From CBDDKW01 sp965230425 (GTDB lineage: Bacteria; Pseudomonadota; Gammaproteobacteria; UBA1113): a DNA stretch of 64,000 nucleotides. A program made the translations under genes and the position numbers. Shown in pieces: positions 7,985 to 17,465 of this stretch. The stretch's first letter is position 1. Each line of letters starts with the position of its first letter. The notes beneath the pieces were generated by a model. That model had not been told where the DNA came from. It did no database searches and was given only the letters and a program-made list of their open reading frames with translations. Location: NCBI GenBank assembly GCA_965230425.1, contig CBDDKW010000002.1, positions 1-64,000 on the forward strand, read 5' to 3'.

Positions 7985-10741
7985 ATGCCACAAGATTCAA
8001 AAAAAACATCATCAGCTAAAAATGCAAATGATATTGTTCCAACATATACAAAAGATGAACTCGTTAATAAAATGGTTGGTCAACCACTCACAAAAGAGTG
8101 GGATGTGATGGTTTCGTACACTGAGAGTCAGTTAAATGCTTTTGTTATAGAGCAATCTTACAAAGGAAAAACCCATCCTAAAGATCCGATAATGCGGCTC
8201 AAGTCATTTTCTTTTATTTCACCAGGTAGTTTGCATGTGCCACCATTTTTCTATCAAGTTGCTTTGGAGTTGGGTCTTCCAAGATTTGAGTTTCTTGAAT
8301 CTGGAAATTGCAGATTTCATTTGCCAATATTATCAGGTAATTATCATGCTTATGCCTATAATTTGGATAAAAATCTCCCACAACCTGACTTTCAGTCAAA
8401 TGATGGCAAGATAGTGATCCAGCCAGATATAGAGATTTCATCAGATGGGGTGATTTCGATTGGTAACGATAGAGTGATTTTTTCAGATAACAACATAATA
8501 TATAAAGCTGATGTTAATAATAAAGAGAAACAAGAAGAACAAACAATTGATGAGACAGCTACTGATGCTACAGGCACAAAATTAAGTAGGATAGGATCAG
8601 GAACGATAGCCATAACTATAAAAGATAACAAAGACGAAAAAACCGGTGAGGATGAAGGAAAAGAAATCTCAATCACCAATGATGGGAAACATATACTCAC
8701 GATTACAAAGAAAGCATTTGATTTAGAAACATCGCCAACTGATGAAATCAGAATGCTAGTCCCTGTGGAATGTTTGCAAGGTAAGACAGGTAAAGTATCA
8801 TCTAATGATAAAGTGATAACATTCGATACAAATGAAGAAAAGTACCATACAATTATTAATTTCAGTGCACGGGTGATATCAGGAGAACACGTTAATTTCA
8901 ATGTCAGTGACGAAATATTGACAGACCCTTTAAATTATACAGCAATACGAGAGGCCTTGCTTAATTGCTTGAGTATAGCTAGTCAAACAAACGATACAAG
9001 CGAGGGTAAAAAAACTGACGATGGAGATGATAAAGAAAGCAAAGGCGATGGGGGTGAGCATTTAATTCATTACAAATTAGCAGGCGTGACTAATTTACAA
9101 CCATCCGATGTACCCGATGATGAATATATTTTAGTACCACAGTCCTTTAGATTTTCTATACAAACTAATAATGCAGATGATGATGCACAATCTGAATCAG
9201 TACTCATGCTAGGCGTACAGACTGCAGTGCTATCAGAAAAAAAGAAAGACGAAGATGGGAATGATACTAGAACACTTCTTTACAAGGGCAGTCAAGGTAG
9301 TGAAGCCTGGACCTTCACAGACAAAGAGGGTGAAGAGTTAATGCCAGTACCTAAAGATGCAACTACGTCGATATTTTTTTCAGGAAACATGGTTGCCAAG
9401 GGTATTTTAACTCCGCAGTTAGATAAGACGCTTGGGGGTGATAAATACTATTTTACTAATGCCTGTGGGAAAGAGCCTGATGGCAGTGGCTTGAATGTAA
9501 AAATTACGAGTTTAGGGACAATTAACGTGAGTGAATTTTCATATACGAGCCAAGCATATAAAGAGACAGATAAAACTACTATGGAGAAATTTGCGATAAC
9601 TCCGGATGTATCACTTAAGTTTAATATGAAAACCACAGATTTTTCTGTAAACACCAGAGAAAAGTTTACATATAAATATGTTGCATCATTTGCTTCTACA
9701 TTTGGTTCACATGATGATGATCCTGTTAATTACAAAAATAATTTTTTCAGCCTTAGTTGGACAAAGAGCGTTAATTTTAAGTTATCATCTGAGAATGAAA
9801 TTAAATCTGATGTAATAACATTTAGCCCAGAAGATATGAAGCAAGCATATAAACTAGAATTTGAGCATACTCCACCAGATGAATATAAACTTTGGTCTCA
9901 TCATTCTAGTGGCGCAGACCAGTTTTCTAACCATATAGGTAATTTTACCTTTCCAACGGTTGAATTAAAACTACCGGGTTTTAATTATTTCCAAGAAACA
10001 AACCTGCTTTTCCCCGGTGTCAATGTATTTAATGTGGATGCTGATTTTGGCTTAGCAACACCTTATGATTTTGTATTATTTGGAAATTTTCCTGATTATA
10101 CCGAAATACAGACTTTACATACCCCTTACGAAGGCAAAATTGAAAAGCCAACTTCGTATACAGTTAAAGGTAACATACACTTAACAGTCCATTTTAATTT
10201 TGATGATTCTAATGATACAAAGGTAGTTTTAGATGTGCTGACAGCTAACTTTGATGTATTAAAACAAGATAGTAAAGCCAGTAAAGATGGTGGGGATGAC
10301 AAAGGGAGTGAAGATAAACCTATCACAGATCAAACATTTAATCTGAGCAAACAAAGTCGTATATCAATAACCTTACCAGCGGATGGACATACAGATGGCA
10401 TAAACGAGAGCAAGCTGCCAAAGGATACGAGCGGTAGTAATAATCTATTATTTTTCAAACAACCGCGTTTACAGAGAAAGGATGAAAGTGACAGCGATTA
10501 TCAAACATATCGTAGTAACTATAAAGAGAAATATGAAAAATATGTCTTATCAAAATCTAGTAGCGTAAGTTTTACTGATGGTATGATTCCTGACAAAATA
10601 TCAGCCAGTGATAAAGATATTACTTTTTCAGGAAAGCTCGTTAAAGATGGAACGCCTCAAGAGACTGAAAAGAATGTACTCCAAGCTGCTATAGAAGACA
10701 CATTAAAAGGAAGCACAATCTATAAAAATAGTTTTTCATAG
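7985..10741 (+). CDS. Large hypothetical protein, P-47/TULIP-like
   Basis: 918 aa from ATG 7985, chosen because AAGGAG lies 7 bp upstream; an in-frame TTG at 7952 has no ribosome site. No signal peptide or membrane helix. The N-terminal motif EWDVMVSYTESQLNAFV (residues 38-54) parallels the upstream protein. The block HYKLAGVTN...SFRFSIQT...SVLMLGVQ (from about residue 362) aligns with a block in that protein, so the two are probably homologous apart from the upstream protein's N-terminal propeller and an Asp/Lys-rich insert here (about 336-360). A beta-rich region near 660-700 has FPTVELKLPGFNYF and NLLFPGVNVF. Gap to the upstream gene is 36 bp. Function unknown. Confidence 0.6.
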   Translation: MPQDSKKTSSAKNANDIVPTYTKDELVNKMVGQPLTKEWDVMVSYTESQLNAFVIEQSYKGKTHPKDPIMRLKSFSFISPGSLHVPPFFYQVALELGLPRFEFLESGNCRFHLPILSGNYHAYAYNLDKNLPQPDFQSNDGKIVIQPDIEISSDGVISIGNDRVIFSDNNIIYKADVNNKEKQEEQTIDETATDATGTKLSRIGSGTIAITIKDNKDEKTGEDEGKEISITNDGKHILTITKKAFDLETSPTDEIRMLVPVECLQGKTGKVSSNDKVITFDTNEEKYHTIINFSARVISGEHVNFNVSDEILTDPLNYTAIREALLNCLSIASQTNDTSEGKKTDDGDDKESKGDGGEHLIHYKLAGVTNLQPSDVPDDEYILVPQSFRFSIQTNNADDDAQSESVLMLGVQTAVLSEKKKDEDGNDTRTLLYKGSQGSEAWTFTDKEGEELMPVPKDATTSIFFSGNMVAKGILTPQLDKTLGGDKYYFTNACGKEPDGSGLNVKITSLGTINVSEFSYTSQAYKETDKTTMEKFAITPDVSLKFNMKTTDFSVNTREKFTYKYVASFASTFGSHDDDPVNYKNNFFSLSWTKSVNFKLSSENEIKSDVITFSPEDMKQAYKLEFEHTPPDEYKLWSHHSSGADQFSNHIGNFTFPTVELKLPGFNYFQETNLLFPGVNVFNVDADFGLATPYDFVLFGNFPDYTEIQTLHTPYEGKIEKPTSYTVKGNIHLTVHFNFDDSNDTKVVLDVLTANFDVLKQDSKASKDGGDDKGSEDKPITDQTFNLSKQSRISITLPADGHTDGINESKLPKDTSGSNNLLFFKQPRLQRKDESDSDYQTYRSNYKEKYEKYVLSKSSSVSFTDGMIPDKISASDKDITFSGKLVKDGTPQETEKNVLQAAIEDTLKGSTIYKNSFS

Positions 10742-10771
10742 AAACTCAAATTTGTTAATAGGAATTTAAAT

Positions 10772-13700
10772 ATGGAAGGTTCAGTAAATACAGGCGATGA
10801 ACAAAGATCAGATCCATCAGGTGGAGAAAAGGCAGCACATATCCAATTACCAGACGATACATATGCCTCACATACGGTCAGAGATAATACAGTAATACTA
10901 AGTTGCCAAGCTACAGTTCCTGACGGCCAGCAAACAGATTATCTATCATTTGGTACAGGATCAGTCTTACCCACTGATTATGCAACTGGCGCACCAGATC
11001 ACAGTAAGTTATTTGTCTATGGTGAAGATGTGATATTAACAGGGAAAACCAGAAATAAAGAGACAGATCAAGATGAAACCAAAGCTATAACTTTAAAAGC
11101 AAGAAATATCTTAGTTTCGGCACACAGCCTTAACACGAATAATAGTAAAGATGCTGGCATCAGTGTTAACGGCGATGATGGTGAAGGACAGGATATTACA
11201 GTTACCGATGCAGATGAATTAAATAAAATCAATGGTCAACCTGCAGGGGAGATACAAGTTTTTCTTGAGGACACAAAAAATATACAGGGATTTACATTAG
11301 CTAGTGAAGTTATACAGTATGACCCTACAGTCTTGAATCTATCTCTATCAGCACATGGTGGGGACGGTGCTGATGGCAAAGATGGTATGGCAGGTACCAA
11401 TAATGGTAATGGACAGGATGGTGGTAATGCTGGTAATGGTGGCACGGTTCAGTTATGGATGCAAAACCCTCTTGCTTATTTAGTCGGTTTACTACGACAA
11501 TTAGCAGAACTCACAAATGACCCAAGTAAAAAAACCGAATTTCAGCATACATTAGCTGATTTGTTAGCAAGGGCGTCAGAATATAAGCACTATTTCAGCC
11601 AAGATGTACTTACTCCAGATGGTACTAAAACCGCTCAAGATATACTAGAGTTAATTAAATCTGGTGCTAACCAAGAGGAAGTATCGGAGAATCTTGAATT
11701 ACTCTTTAATTCTTTGAAACCTAAAGCCGATGGTTGGACAGACCAATTAGAAGCAGATGTTGAGCCAGGTCATTATGGAAAATATGGCGCAGGTGTTGGT
11801 ACAGGGAAAGATGGCGTATCAAATAAAGTACCTGCTAATACAGGTAGCTTTCGTCCTATTTATACATTTACGCATGTAAATACACTTACCCTAAGTCAAA
11901 CAAGCAGACTTATTGAGCAAAGCTTCATATTTGTGCACCCTATGCAGTGTCTGATGACTCTACAGTACGCTAAAACTCTTTACTTTGCTATTGGTCACAG
12001 CCCAACTCCAACATTATTAACTGATTTATCTTGTTTGCTACAGAGATTACAAGATAGGACTCAAATTTTTGCGCTTAGTGATAATCAAAAAAGACAGGAA
12101 AAAAAATCAGAATTAGAACAATTTTATGATGACAACGAGGCATCAGTTGGTGCATTTAAAAGTTTTCATACTTTGTGTGACATTCATCGTCAAGTACTGA
12201 CTTTGGGAAACCAAATACAAGGAAATTTTGATTATTTTGGTAACTCCTATACTTATGTCCAATCAAAGACCACGTTCTCAAAGTATACAAGCAACACAGC
12301 GGAAAGTAGCATTCATGCTGCTCTTGACGCATATGGAACCATGGAGCAGAGTTTCAATGCTTATTCAACATTAAGAGAGCGTGCACGAGATAATGTTAAG
12401 GAGCATCTAGGAAAGTTAGAGGATAATGAACGTTATATAAAAGAAATTGATGAACAATTAAGTGTTTATACTGCTGCAGCCGAAGAAGCCAGGAAAAATG
12501 TCAATAAAGTACAAGTGCAATTATGTCCTAATCCAAATGACCCTAACGATGGGAGCATGCTAAATAAATTAAAAAAAGATTTTGAAGCATTGGAAGAAAA
12601 AATTAAAAAACTCGTAAATGTAAATGCAGACGATGTCTTAGATGCTTTAACTACCTGCGCTTTTGCTCCAAAAGACGTTACGCTGTGGGCAGCAAATGCA
12701 CTTAAATTAGCGCATACAGCTAAAACAACCATTAGAGATGATGAAGGAGATAATGTTCAAAAAAATTATGTGATTGATGAACTTAAAGAAGTTGAGGCTA
12801 CTACATGTTCACAGTTAGTAGAATCCTACAAATCAAGCCCTGATGGTACTCTCACATTAACTGACCCTGGGGCTGTAAAGCTATCGGGTCAGCAAAAAGA
12901 CCTTAAAAAAATATTAGATCAGTTTAAGAAGGCTTTACATGATGTGAAAGCAGCCGAAAATTTAGAAAATGATTTTGATCGATACGTAGAGTTAATAACA
13001 GCTAGGAATGAGGCAGTCCTGAAATATAATACTGCTATTACTCTTGAACATCAGTCTCAAAAAAGGAAAGAAAGCGCCGAAAAAAGCATCTTTAATGATA
13101 CTAGCGATATAGTTTCTGAGTATAATCCTATATATTTTTCACCTACTTATGATGAGATGATGATAAGCCTTTACATGCAGCAGCGTGAAATTGCTTTACG
13201 CGCTGTATATGAAGCTTGCTGTCTGTATCGTTATGAAGTTTTGCCTGACCATGGTAGTGATCCTGGCGTTCCTAGTGATGACGATCCAATTGCACTCTTA
13301 CGTGGTGGAGCTGGTGATGGTAGCTACACGCTAATGAAATTAAGTCATGATAATTTAAAGATTGTCTACGATATTTTGATAGGTAAGTATAACGATACTA
13401 GTGAGGGTAATAAACCAAGAACTCCTGGAATTTTAGTTTATTCTTTATCTAATAATGACATTATAGCTATCAATATGACAGATATGACTACTATAGATAC
13501 AACAGATAAAAACGCAAAGAAAGGGTGTACTGTCAAGTTTGATGTCCCACTAGAAATGAGTAATGACCTAGAAAGCCAATTTCCAGAAGGTGCTTTTGCC
13601 TACAATGTAAGAGTACAAGCAGTGTCATTGTACTTGAATATGTCAGACAAAAGTGATGTGGATAAAGTACCTAATGAGCATGAGTGCTCAATTTACAGAG

Positions 13701-14131
13701 GTGCAGATGATATCGTCCGCGATACAGGGCATAACTACCGGTACTTTACTCGAGATGTTAATCGTAGAGATAAGGATAGTAATAGTGCTTTTTCCTTTGT
13801 ATATCAAAAAAGTGCCAAACCTCGGGATGATAATGAAGAATATTTTAAAGATAAAGAAGAAAAATATCCATTCTGGCAGAAAAAAGATACAAGAGTATAT
13901 TACCACTGTGAGACTAGTGGCGCAGAAGCAAGTGATGATAATCCCTTTACACAGTGGGGAGGGCCATTTAGTTCTGTCGATGGGGAGGACCCTATCAGCA
14001 ACAAAAGTTGGAGCCTATTTATACCTGGTGTGACAAGTGATACTGCAGATCAGAAAACAAAAGGTCTTAGGCTTGATAAAATTACAGATGTAAATTTAGT
14101 ACTAAGTGTCAAATATGCTCGTAAAGGTTAA
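10772..14131 (+). CDS. Large hypothetical protein with collagen-like stretch, helical core and TcA-like C-terminus
   Basis: 1119 aa; ATG with TAGGAA upstream, 30 bp after the previous gene. Residues 1-190 look beta-rich. Residues 196-225 are a Gly-Asp/Asn-rich collagen-like run (GGDGADGKDGMAG...GGNAGNGG). Residues 230-850 are mainly helical, with coiled-coil-like parts around 540-620 and 700-790. The last 200 residues are beta-rich: FDVPLEMSNDLESQFPEGAF, VRVQAVSLYLNM and the ending ITDVNLVLSVKYARKG recall the C-terminal part of insecticidal toxin-complex A subunits (typically '...VSLSIP' and '...DVVLHIRYTAR'). That likeness is from memory and weak. No signal peptide. Likely acts with its neighbours. 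Confidence 0.55.
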   Translation: MEGSVNTGDEQRSDPSGGEKAAHIQLPDDTYASHTVRDNTVILSCQATVPDGQQTDYLSFGTGSVLPTDYATGAPDHSKLFVYGEDVILTGKTRNKETDQDETKAITLKARNILVSAHSLNTNNSKDAGISVNGDDGEGQDITVTDADELNKINGQPAGEIQVFLEDTKNIQGFTLASEVIQYDPTVLNLSLSAHGGDGADGKDGMAGTNNGNGQDGGNAGNGGTVQLWMQNPLAYLVGLLRQLAELTNDPSKKTEFQHTLADLLARASEYKHYFSQDVLTPDGTKTAQDILELIKSGANQEEVSENLELLFNSLKPKADGWTDQLEADVEPGHYGKYGAGVGTGKDGVSNKVPANTGSFRPIYTFTHVNTLTLSQTSRLIEQSFIFVHPMQCLMTLQYAKTLYFAIGHSPTPTLLTDLSCLLQRLQDRTQIFALSDNQKRQEKKSELEQFYDDNEASVGAFKSFHTLCDIHRQVLTLGNQIQGNFDYFGNSYTYVQSKTTFSKYTSNTAESSIHAALDAYGTMEQSFNAYSTLRERARDNVKEHLGKLEDNERYIKEIDEQLSVYTAAAEEARKNVNKVQVQLCPNPNDPNDGSMLNKLKKDFEALEEKIKKLVNVNADDVLDALTTCAFAPKDVTLWAANALKLAHTAKTTIRDDEGDNVQKNYVIDELKEVEATTCSQLVESYKSSPDGTLTLTDPGAVKLSGQQKDLKKILDQFKKALHDVKAAENLENDFDRYVELITARNEAVLKYNTAITLEHQSQKRKESAEKSIFNDTSDIVSEYNPIYFSPTYDEMMISLYMQQREIALRAVYEACCLYRYEVLPDHGSDPGVPSDDDPIALLRGGAGDGSYTLMKLSHDNLKIVYDILIGKYNDTSEGNKPRTPGILVYSLSNNDIIAINMTDMTTIDTTDKNAKKGCTVKFDVPLEMSNDLESQFPEGAFAYNVRVQAVSLYLNMSDKSDVDKVPNEHECSIYRGADDIVRDTGHNYRYFTRDVNRRDKDSNSAFSFVYQKSAKPRDDNEEYFKDKEEKYPFWQKKDTRVYYHCETSGAEASDDNPFTQWGGPFSSVDGEDPISNKSWSLFIPGVTSDTADQKTKGLRLDKITDVNLVLSVKYARKG

Positions 14132-14180
14132 GAGTGAAGGTATTCTTAGAGATCATTCATTTATAATAGGGAGATAAGCT

Positions 14181-16379
14181 ATGAAAAATACTGCTAATAG
14201 CAATGAAGGAAAATGGGAAAATATCGCTGCAAAAAGCATTGAGGACACTTTTATAGATCGATTACAGGATCCAGAATTTAGTTACAATTTAATGAATTTA
14301 TTCGCTATTAATGCTCCACCGGAGAAAATACAAGATTTTCTTAATGAAAATGGTGTAAAGCTGGATGATGATACAGCTAAAAGCTTAATTGAGAATCAAC
14401 AGCTTGAAAATATCCAAGTATGGTCTGGATATTATAAGATTGGTGATAACTCATACCTATACGTTTCGCCCCAAGAGCCTATGATTGTTTATCAAGATAA
14501 AGTTTATCAAGTTGTAAAGAGCGCTAAAGATAATGATGGAAAATTTCTCGTTGCTGCACAAGATCAAAGTAATCAAGTGCTAGCATTTAGTGAGGATGAC
14601 ACAGGTCTGACTGTTAAGATCTCTCAACAGTCTACCCCAGCACCGGCTACATTAGCGCAAAATGTTATAAAATTGGATACTGAGCTAGCAGATCAAAATG
14701 GTGATGCATCAGTAGGTACGCAATCTGCAGCAGTGAATCCTTTATTGGATCAGCTTATTAAGTGGCATGGAGTTTACATGTTTACTTCTGATGCACTCAA
14801 AAATTCATTAATGAGAATTACGCCTACTGGAGGAATAGTCACTGTTAACGATGAAACATTCAGTTTACAGCCAGAGCTTGATGATAATGGCAATTTTGTA
14901 TTGAACAGTACGTCATCTGGCAATACTTTAAAAGTGAAATTTTCAGATAAGATTGACAATTTAGGACATACTTTACCCAACACATTTGAGGGAACTTGGT
15001 CTGATAAATCAACTACTGATACTGAAGTTAAAGGTGAACAAAAGATTACTACAGAAATTGATTTATCTCCAGTAATAGGTGATTTAATTAAATGGAAAGG
15101 GACATATGAATTAACTGAGAAGCCTAATAACAGTGACAAATATTTGCGTGTTAACCCTATTACTGGCTCTATAACCCTAGGTCACGATAAAAATGCCAAA
15201 GAAGGAGACCATAAATTTAATCTTAATCCTGATAGAGCAGGTGATGATGATGTTAGTAATTTTCATTTGAAAGAAACTGATCAAGCACCTCGAGACATGG
15301 ATATCACCTTTACTTCTGAGTTAAAGGATGATGGCAAGCAAGAAGTTTACAAAGTCTCAGGTACTGTTGGCGGAAAAAGTATTAACGGCGAGTTTGACCC
15401 TCCTAAGCAGTTAAATACGCAAAAGAGCTGGATAGTTGGTACTTCTATCGCTAGCTGGGTGGCTGTTGGATTATCAGTTTTCACAATTTTCATTACTCTA
15501 CGTACAGCCTGGAAAGAAGTGAAACAAATTAAGGACTTTGACAAGAAACGGACTAGAGAGTTTACTCAGTATCAAAAAGACGCTTACCACGATGTTGCGA
15601 GAAGTATTCTAGCAAAAGAAAAAATCGATATAACTGGTCTCAGTGACCAATTACAAACAGTTGTTGATGCAGAATTTTCACCGACAGGTGACAAGTCGCC
15701 TGCTGATGATAGTGAGATTGTTGCAGGTAAAACGGCTTGTAAAGATGCTGTCAGAGAAAAAATTAGGCAGGAGATTTCTGCAAAAGTAAAAGCAACATTG
15801 TTTTCTAAACCACCATTCGATGATTTATTGCAAGATAAAGATAATTTTGATCTAGTCAAAGACATAGTTAATCAAGCAGTCGAGCAACATGCTGATAGAT
15901 ATTATGATGCATACGAGAGACCACCTGTTGTTTCTACGAGCGGCGGCTCATCTAGTTCCTCACGTACGAGTAAATCACTATTTGATTTGCAGGTGCAAAA
16001 TAAGCTTATTAGTGCTAGAACAGTGTATTTACAAAATCAAGATTTTTCTAAATATATGCCATCTGGTCAGTATAACCCAGAACAGAATGCACAAGCTTTA
16101 GAGCAAGTTGATGCTGATATTAAGGCAAAGCAGCATGAGATTGAGCAAATAGAGCAACATCCTGATCCCAACAAACCTCATGCAATTCGGAATGCACAGA
16201 AGGAACTAGAAAAATTAGAGCAAGAGCAAAAAGACAGAGAAGAGTTGCATGAAAAAGAAGAGGGGATTGGTGAGGAAGAACGTAAAAATGAAGAGGATAG
16301 GAAAGAAAGAGAAAATGAATTCGAAGGAAAAGGAAAACATGTAGTAGATCCACATCCATTCCATAGGCCAGGAATGTGA
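14181..16379 (+). CDS. Hypothetical protein: three beta modules, one membrane segment, charged coiled-coil tail
   Basis: 732 aa; ATG preceded by AGGGAG. The first 390 residues hold three related units, each beginning with a Trp-x-Gly-x-Tyr motif: VWSGYYKI (near 94), KWHGVYMF (near 195) and KWKGTYEL (near 305), followed by strand-rich sequence (ITPTGGIVTV, VNPITGSITL). One hydrophobic segment at about 415-440 (WIVGTSIASWVAVGLSVF) is followed by KEVKQIKDFDKK, as in a single-pass membrane protein. After a Ser-rich linker (GGSSSSSR) the C-terminal 80 residues are a Glu/Lys coiled coil. I do not recognise the family. Fourth of the cluster; it could anchor the complex to a membrane. Confidence 0.55.
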   Translation: MKNTANSNEGKWENIAAKSIEDTFIDRLQDPEFSYNLMNLFAINAPPEKIQDFLNENGVKLDDDTAKSLIENQQLENIQVWSGYYKIGDNSYLYVSPQEPMIVYQDKVYQVVKSAKDNDGKFLVAAQDQSNQVLAFSEDDTGLTVKISQQSTPAPATLAQNVIKLDTELADQNGDASVGTQSAAVNPLLDQLIKWHGVYMFTSDALKNSLMRITPTGGIVTVNDETFSLQPELDDNGNFVLNSTSSGNTLKVKFSDKIDNLGHTLPNTFEGTWSDKSTTDTEVKGEQKITTEIDLSPVIGDLIKWKGTYELTEKPNNSDKYLRVNPITGSITLGHDKNAKEGDHKFNLNPDRAGDDDVSNFHLKETDQAPRDMDITFTSELKDDGKQEVYKVSGTVGGKSINGEFDPPKQLNTQKSWIVGTSIASWVAVGLSVFTIFITLRTAWKEVKQIKDFDKKRTREFTQYQKDAYHDVARSILAKEKIDITGLSDQLQTVVDAEFSPTGDKSPADDSEIVAGKTACKDAVREKIRQEISAKVKATLFSKPPFDDLLQDKDNFDLVKDIVNQAVEQHADRYYDAYERPPVVSTSGGSSSSSRTSKSLFDLQVQNKLISARTVYLQNQDFSKYMPSGQYNPEQNAQALEQVDADIKAKQHEIEQIEQHPDPNKPHAIRNAQKELEKLEQEQKDREELHEKEEGIGEEERKNEEDRKERENEFEGKGKHVVDPHPFHRPGM

Positions 16380-16460
16380 CAGTAGCATCGTCATGTAGTA
16401 ATATACTGTTAAATTATTCAAAAACTGATTGTTTAACAAAAATGGTACAAGTATTAATTT

Positions 16461-16973
16461 ATGAGTGAAAAAGAAAAAACATTCACAACAAAAAAAATTT
16501 ATATTAGAAATTTTAATTTCGAGACAAAAACTATCAAGCATCTAGCATTAGATACTTGGAAGCCAGAAACTGACCTACATTTAGAAATCAGTGTTGGGGA
16601 GTCTCGAAATGACCTGCATGAAGTTTTACTCAGGTTAAACTTAACAGCAAAGCATGAAGAGGATATTGTTTTTTTAACAAAACTTGAACATGCTGGTATC
16701 TTTCTAATTAAGAATTTTGAAAAAGATCGATTTTATCGTACCCTAGGTAGCTATTGTCCTAATCTGATTTATCCTTATGCCTGTCAACTTATTCTTAGTT
16801 CTGTAAGACGTGGTGGTTTTCCAGAGATAGAGTTGATGCCTGTTGATTTTGAAAGTATGTATAATGAGCATTTACAGAAATTAAAATTTCAGCCTACAGA
16901 AGATGAGAGTAAAATAGAGAAAAAGATTAGTAAAACTAGTCAGGTGGTGAAATTCAGTTCTATCTTTAATTAA
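16461..16973 (+). CDS. SecB-family chaperone, divergent copy
   Basis: 170 aa. The pattern follows SecB throughout: KKIYIRNFNFET (family: 'IYTKDISFEAPN'), a Trp-Lys-Pro segment (DTWKPETDLHLEI), LEHAGIFLIKNF, YCPNLIYPYACQLI and RRGGFPEIELMPVDF. SecB is a cytoplasmic tetrameric holdase that keeps secretory proteins unfolded and delivers them to SecA. This copy has a 25-residue basic extension at the C-terminus and has lost the usual 'APN'. A ribosome site is weak. It lies between the four large genes and a second secB-like gene, so a client-specific role for these large proteins is a reasonable inference. Confidence 0.85.
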   Translation: MSEKEKTFTTKKIYIRNFNFETKTIKHLALDTWKPETDLHLEISVGESRNDLHEVLLRLNLTAKHEEDIVFLTKLEHAGIFLIKNFEKDRFYRTLGSYCPNLIYPYACQLILSSVRRGGFPEIELMPVDFESMYNEHLQKLKFQPTEDESKIEKKISKTSQVVKFSSIFN

Positions 16974-17009
16974 TGATAATCTAAGTATTGAATAAAATGG
17001 AGTATTATA

Positions 17010-17465
17010 GTGCAAGAACAAAGCATGGCTAATAAGAGTAACACAGAAGAGTTTGTTGTACACAAAGTGTATATGAAAGAATTATCACATGATACACCTA
17101 ATGCGCCCAGTATCTTTAAGGTAGATTGGAAGCCTGATTTGGGGCTTGATATATCCACAGAAGTTGAAAGTCTAGGCGATACTATGTATGAAGTTACCCT
17201 TAGCTTGAAAGTAACGGTTAAGAGCCAAGATATTACGGCATTTATTATTACTGTGAGACATACTGGTATTTTTTCCATTCAAGGTCACGGGAAGGAGAAG
17301 TTACAGCAGCTATTAACTGAGTCTTGTCCCGAAATTTTATATCCTTATTCACGTGAAGCTATTGGTGATACAGTATCTCGTGCAGGTTTTCCGCAATTAA
17401 TACTGGTGCCTTTAAATTTTTCGGCGCTCAATCGTCAGAAGGTTGCAGAAGCGAGTGTAAATTAG
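17010..17465 (+). CDS. secB: Protein-export chaperone SecB
   Basis: 151 aa, close to the usual SecB length (about 155). Recognised by FVVHKVYMKELSHDTPNAP, DWKPDLGLDI, VRHTGIFSI, SCPEILYPYSREAI and RAGFPQLILVPLNF. GTG at 17010 is preferred since GGAG lies 7 bp upstream; an in-frame ATG at 17025 has no ribosome site. More canonical than the preceding copy. In many gammaproteobacteria secB sits by grxC and gpsA; here it closes a cluster of giant hypothetical genes. It ends exactly where the convergent epmB gene ends. Confidence 0.93.
   Translation: MQEQSMANKSNTEEFVVHKVYMKELSHDTPNAPSIFKVDWKPDLGLDISTEVESLGDTMYEVTLSLKVTVKSQDITAFIITVRHTGIFSIQGHGKEKLQQLLTESCPEILYPYSREAIGDTVSRAGFPQLILVPLNFSALNRQKVAEASVN

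Noticed and set aside
13653..14033. 126-aa frame inside the third giant gene
   Set aside because: Shadow of the longer gene with no ribosome site or recognisable domain.
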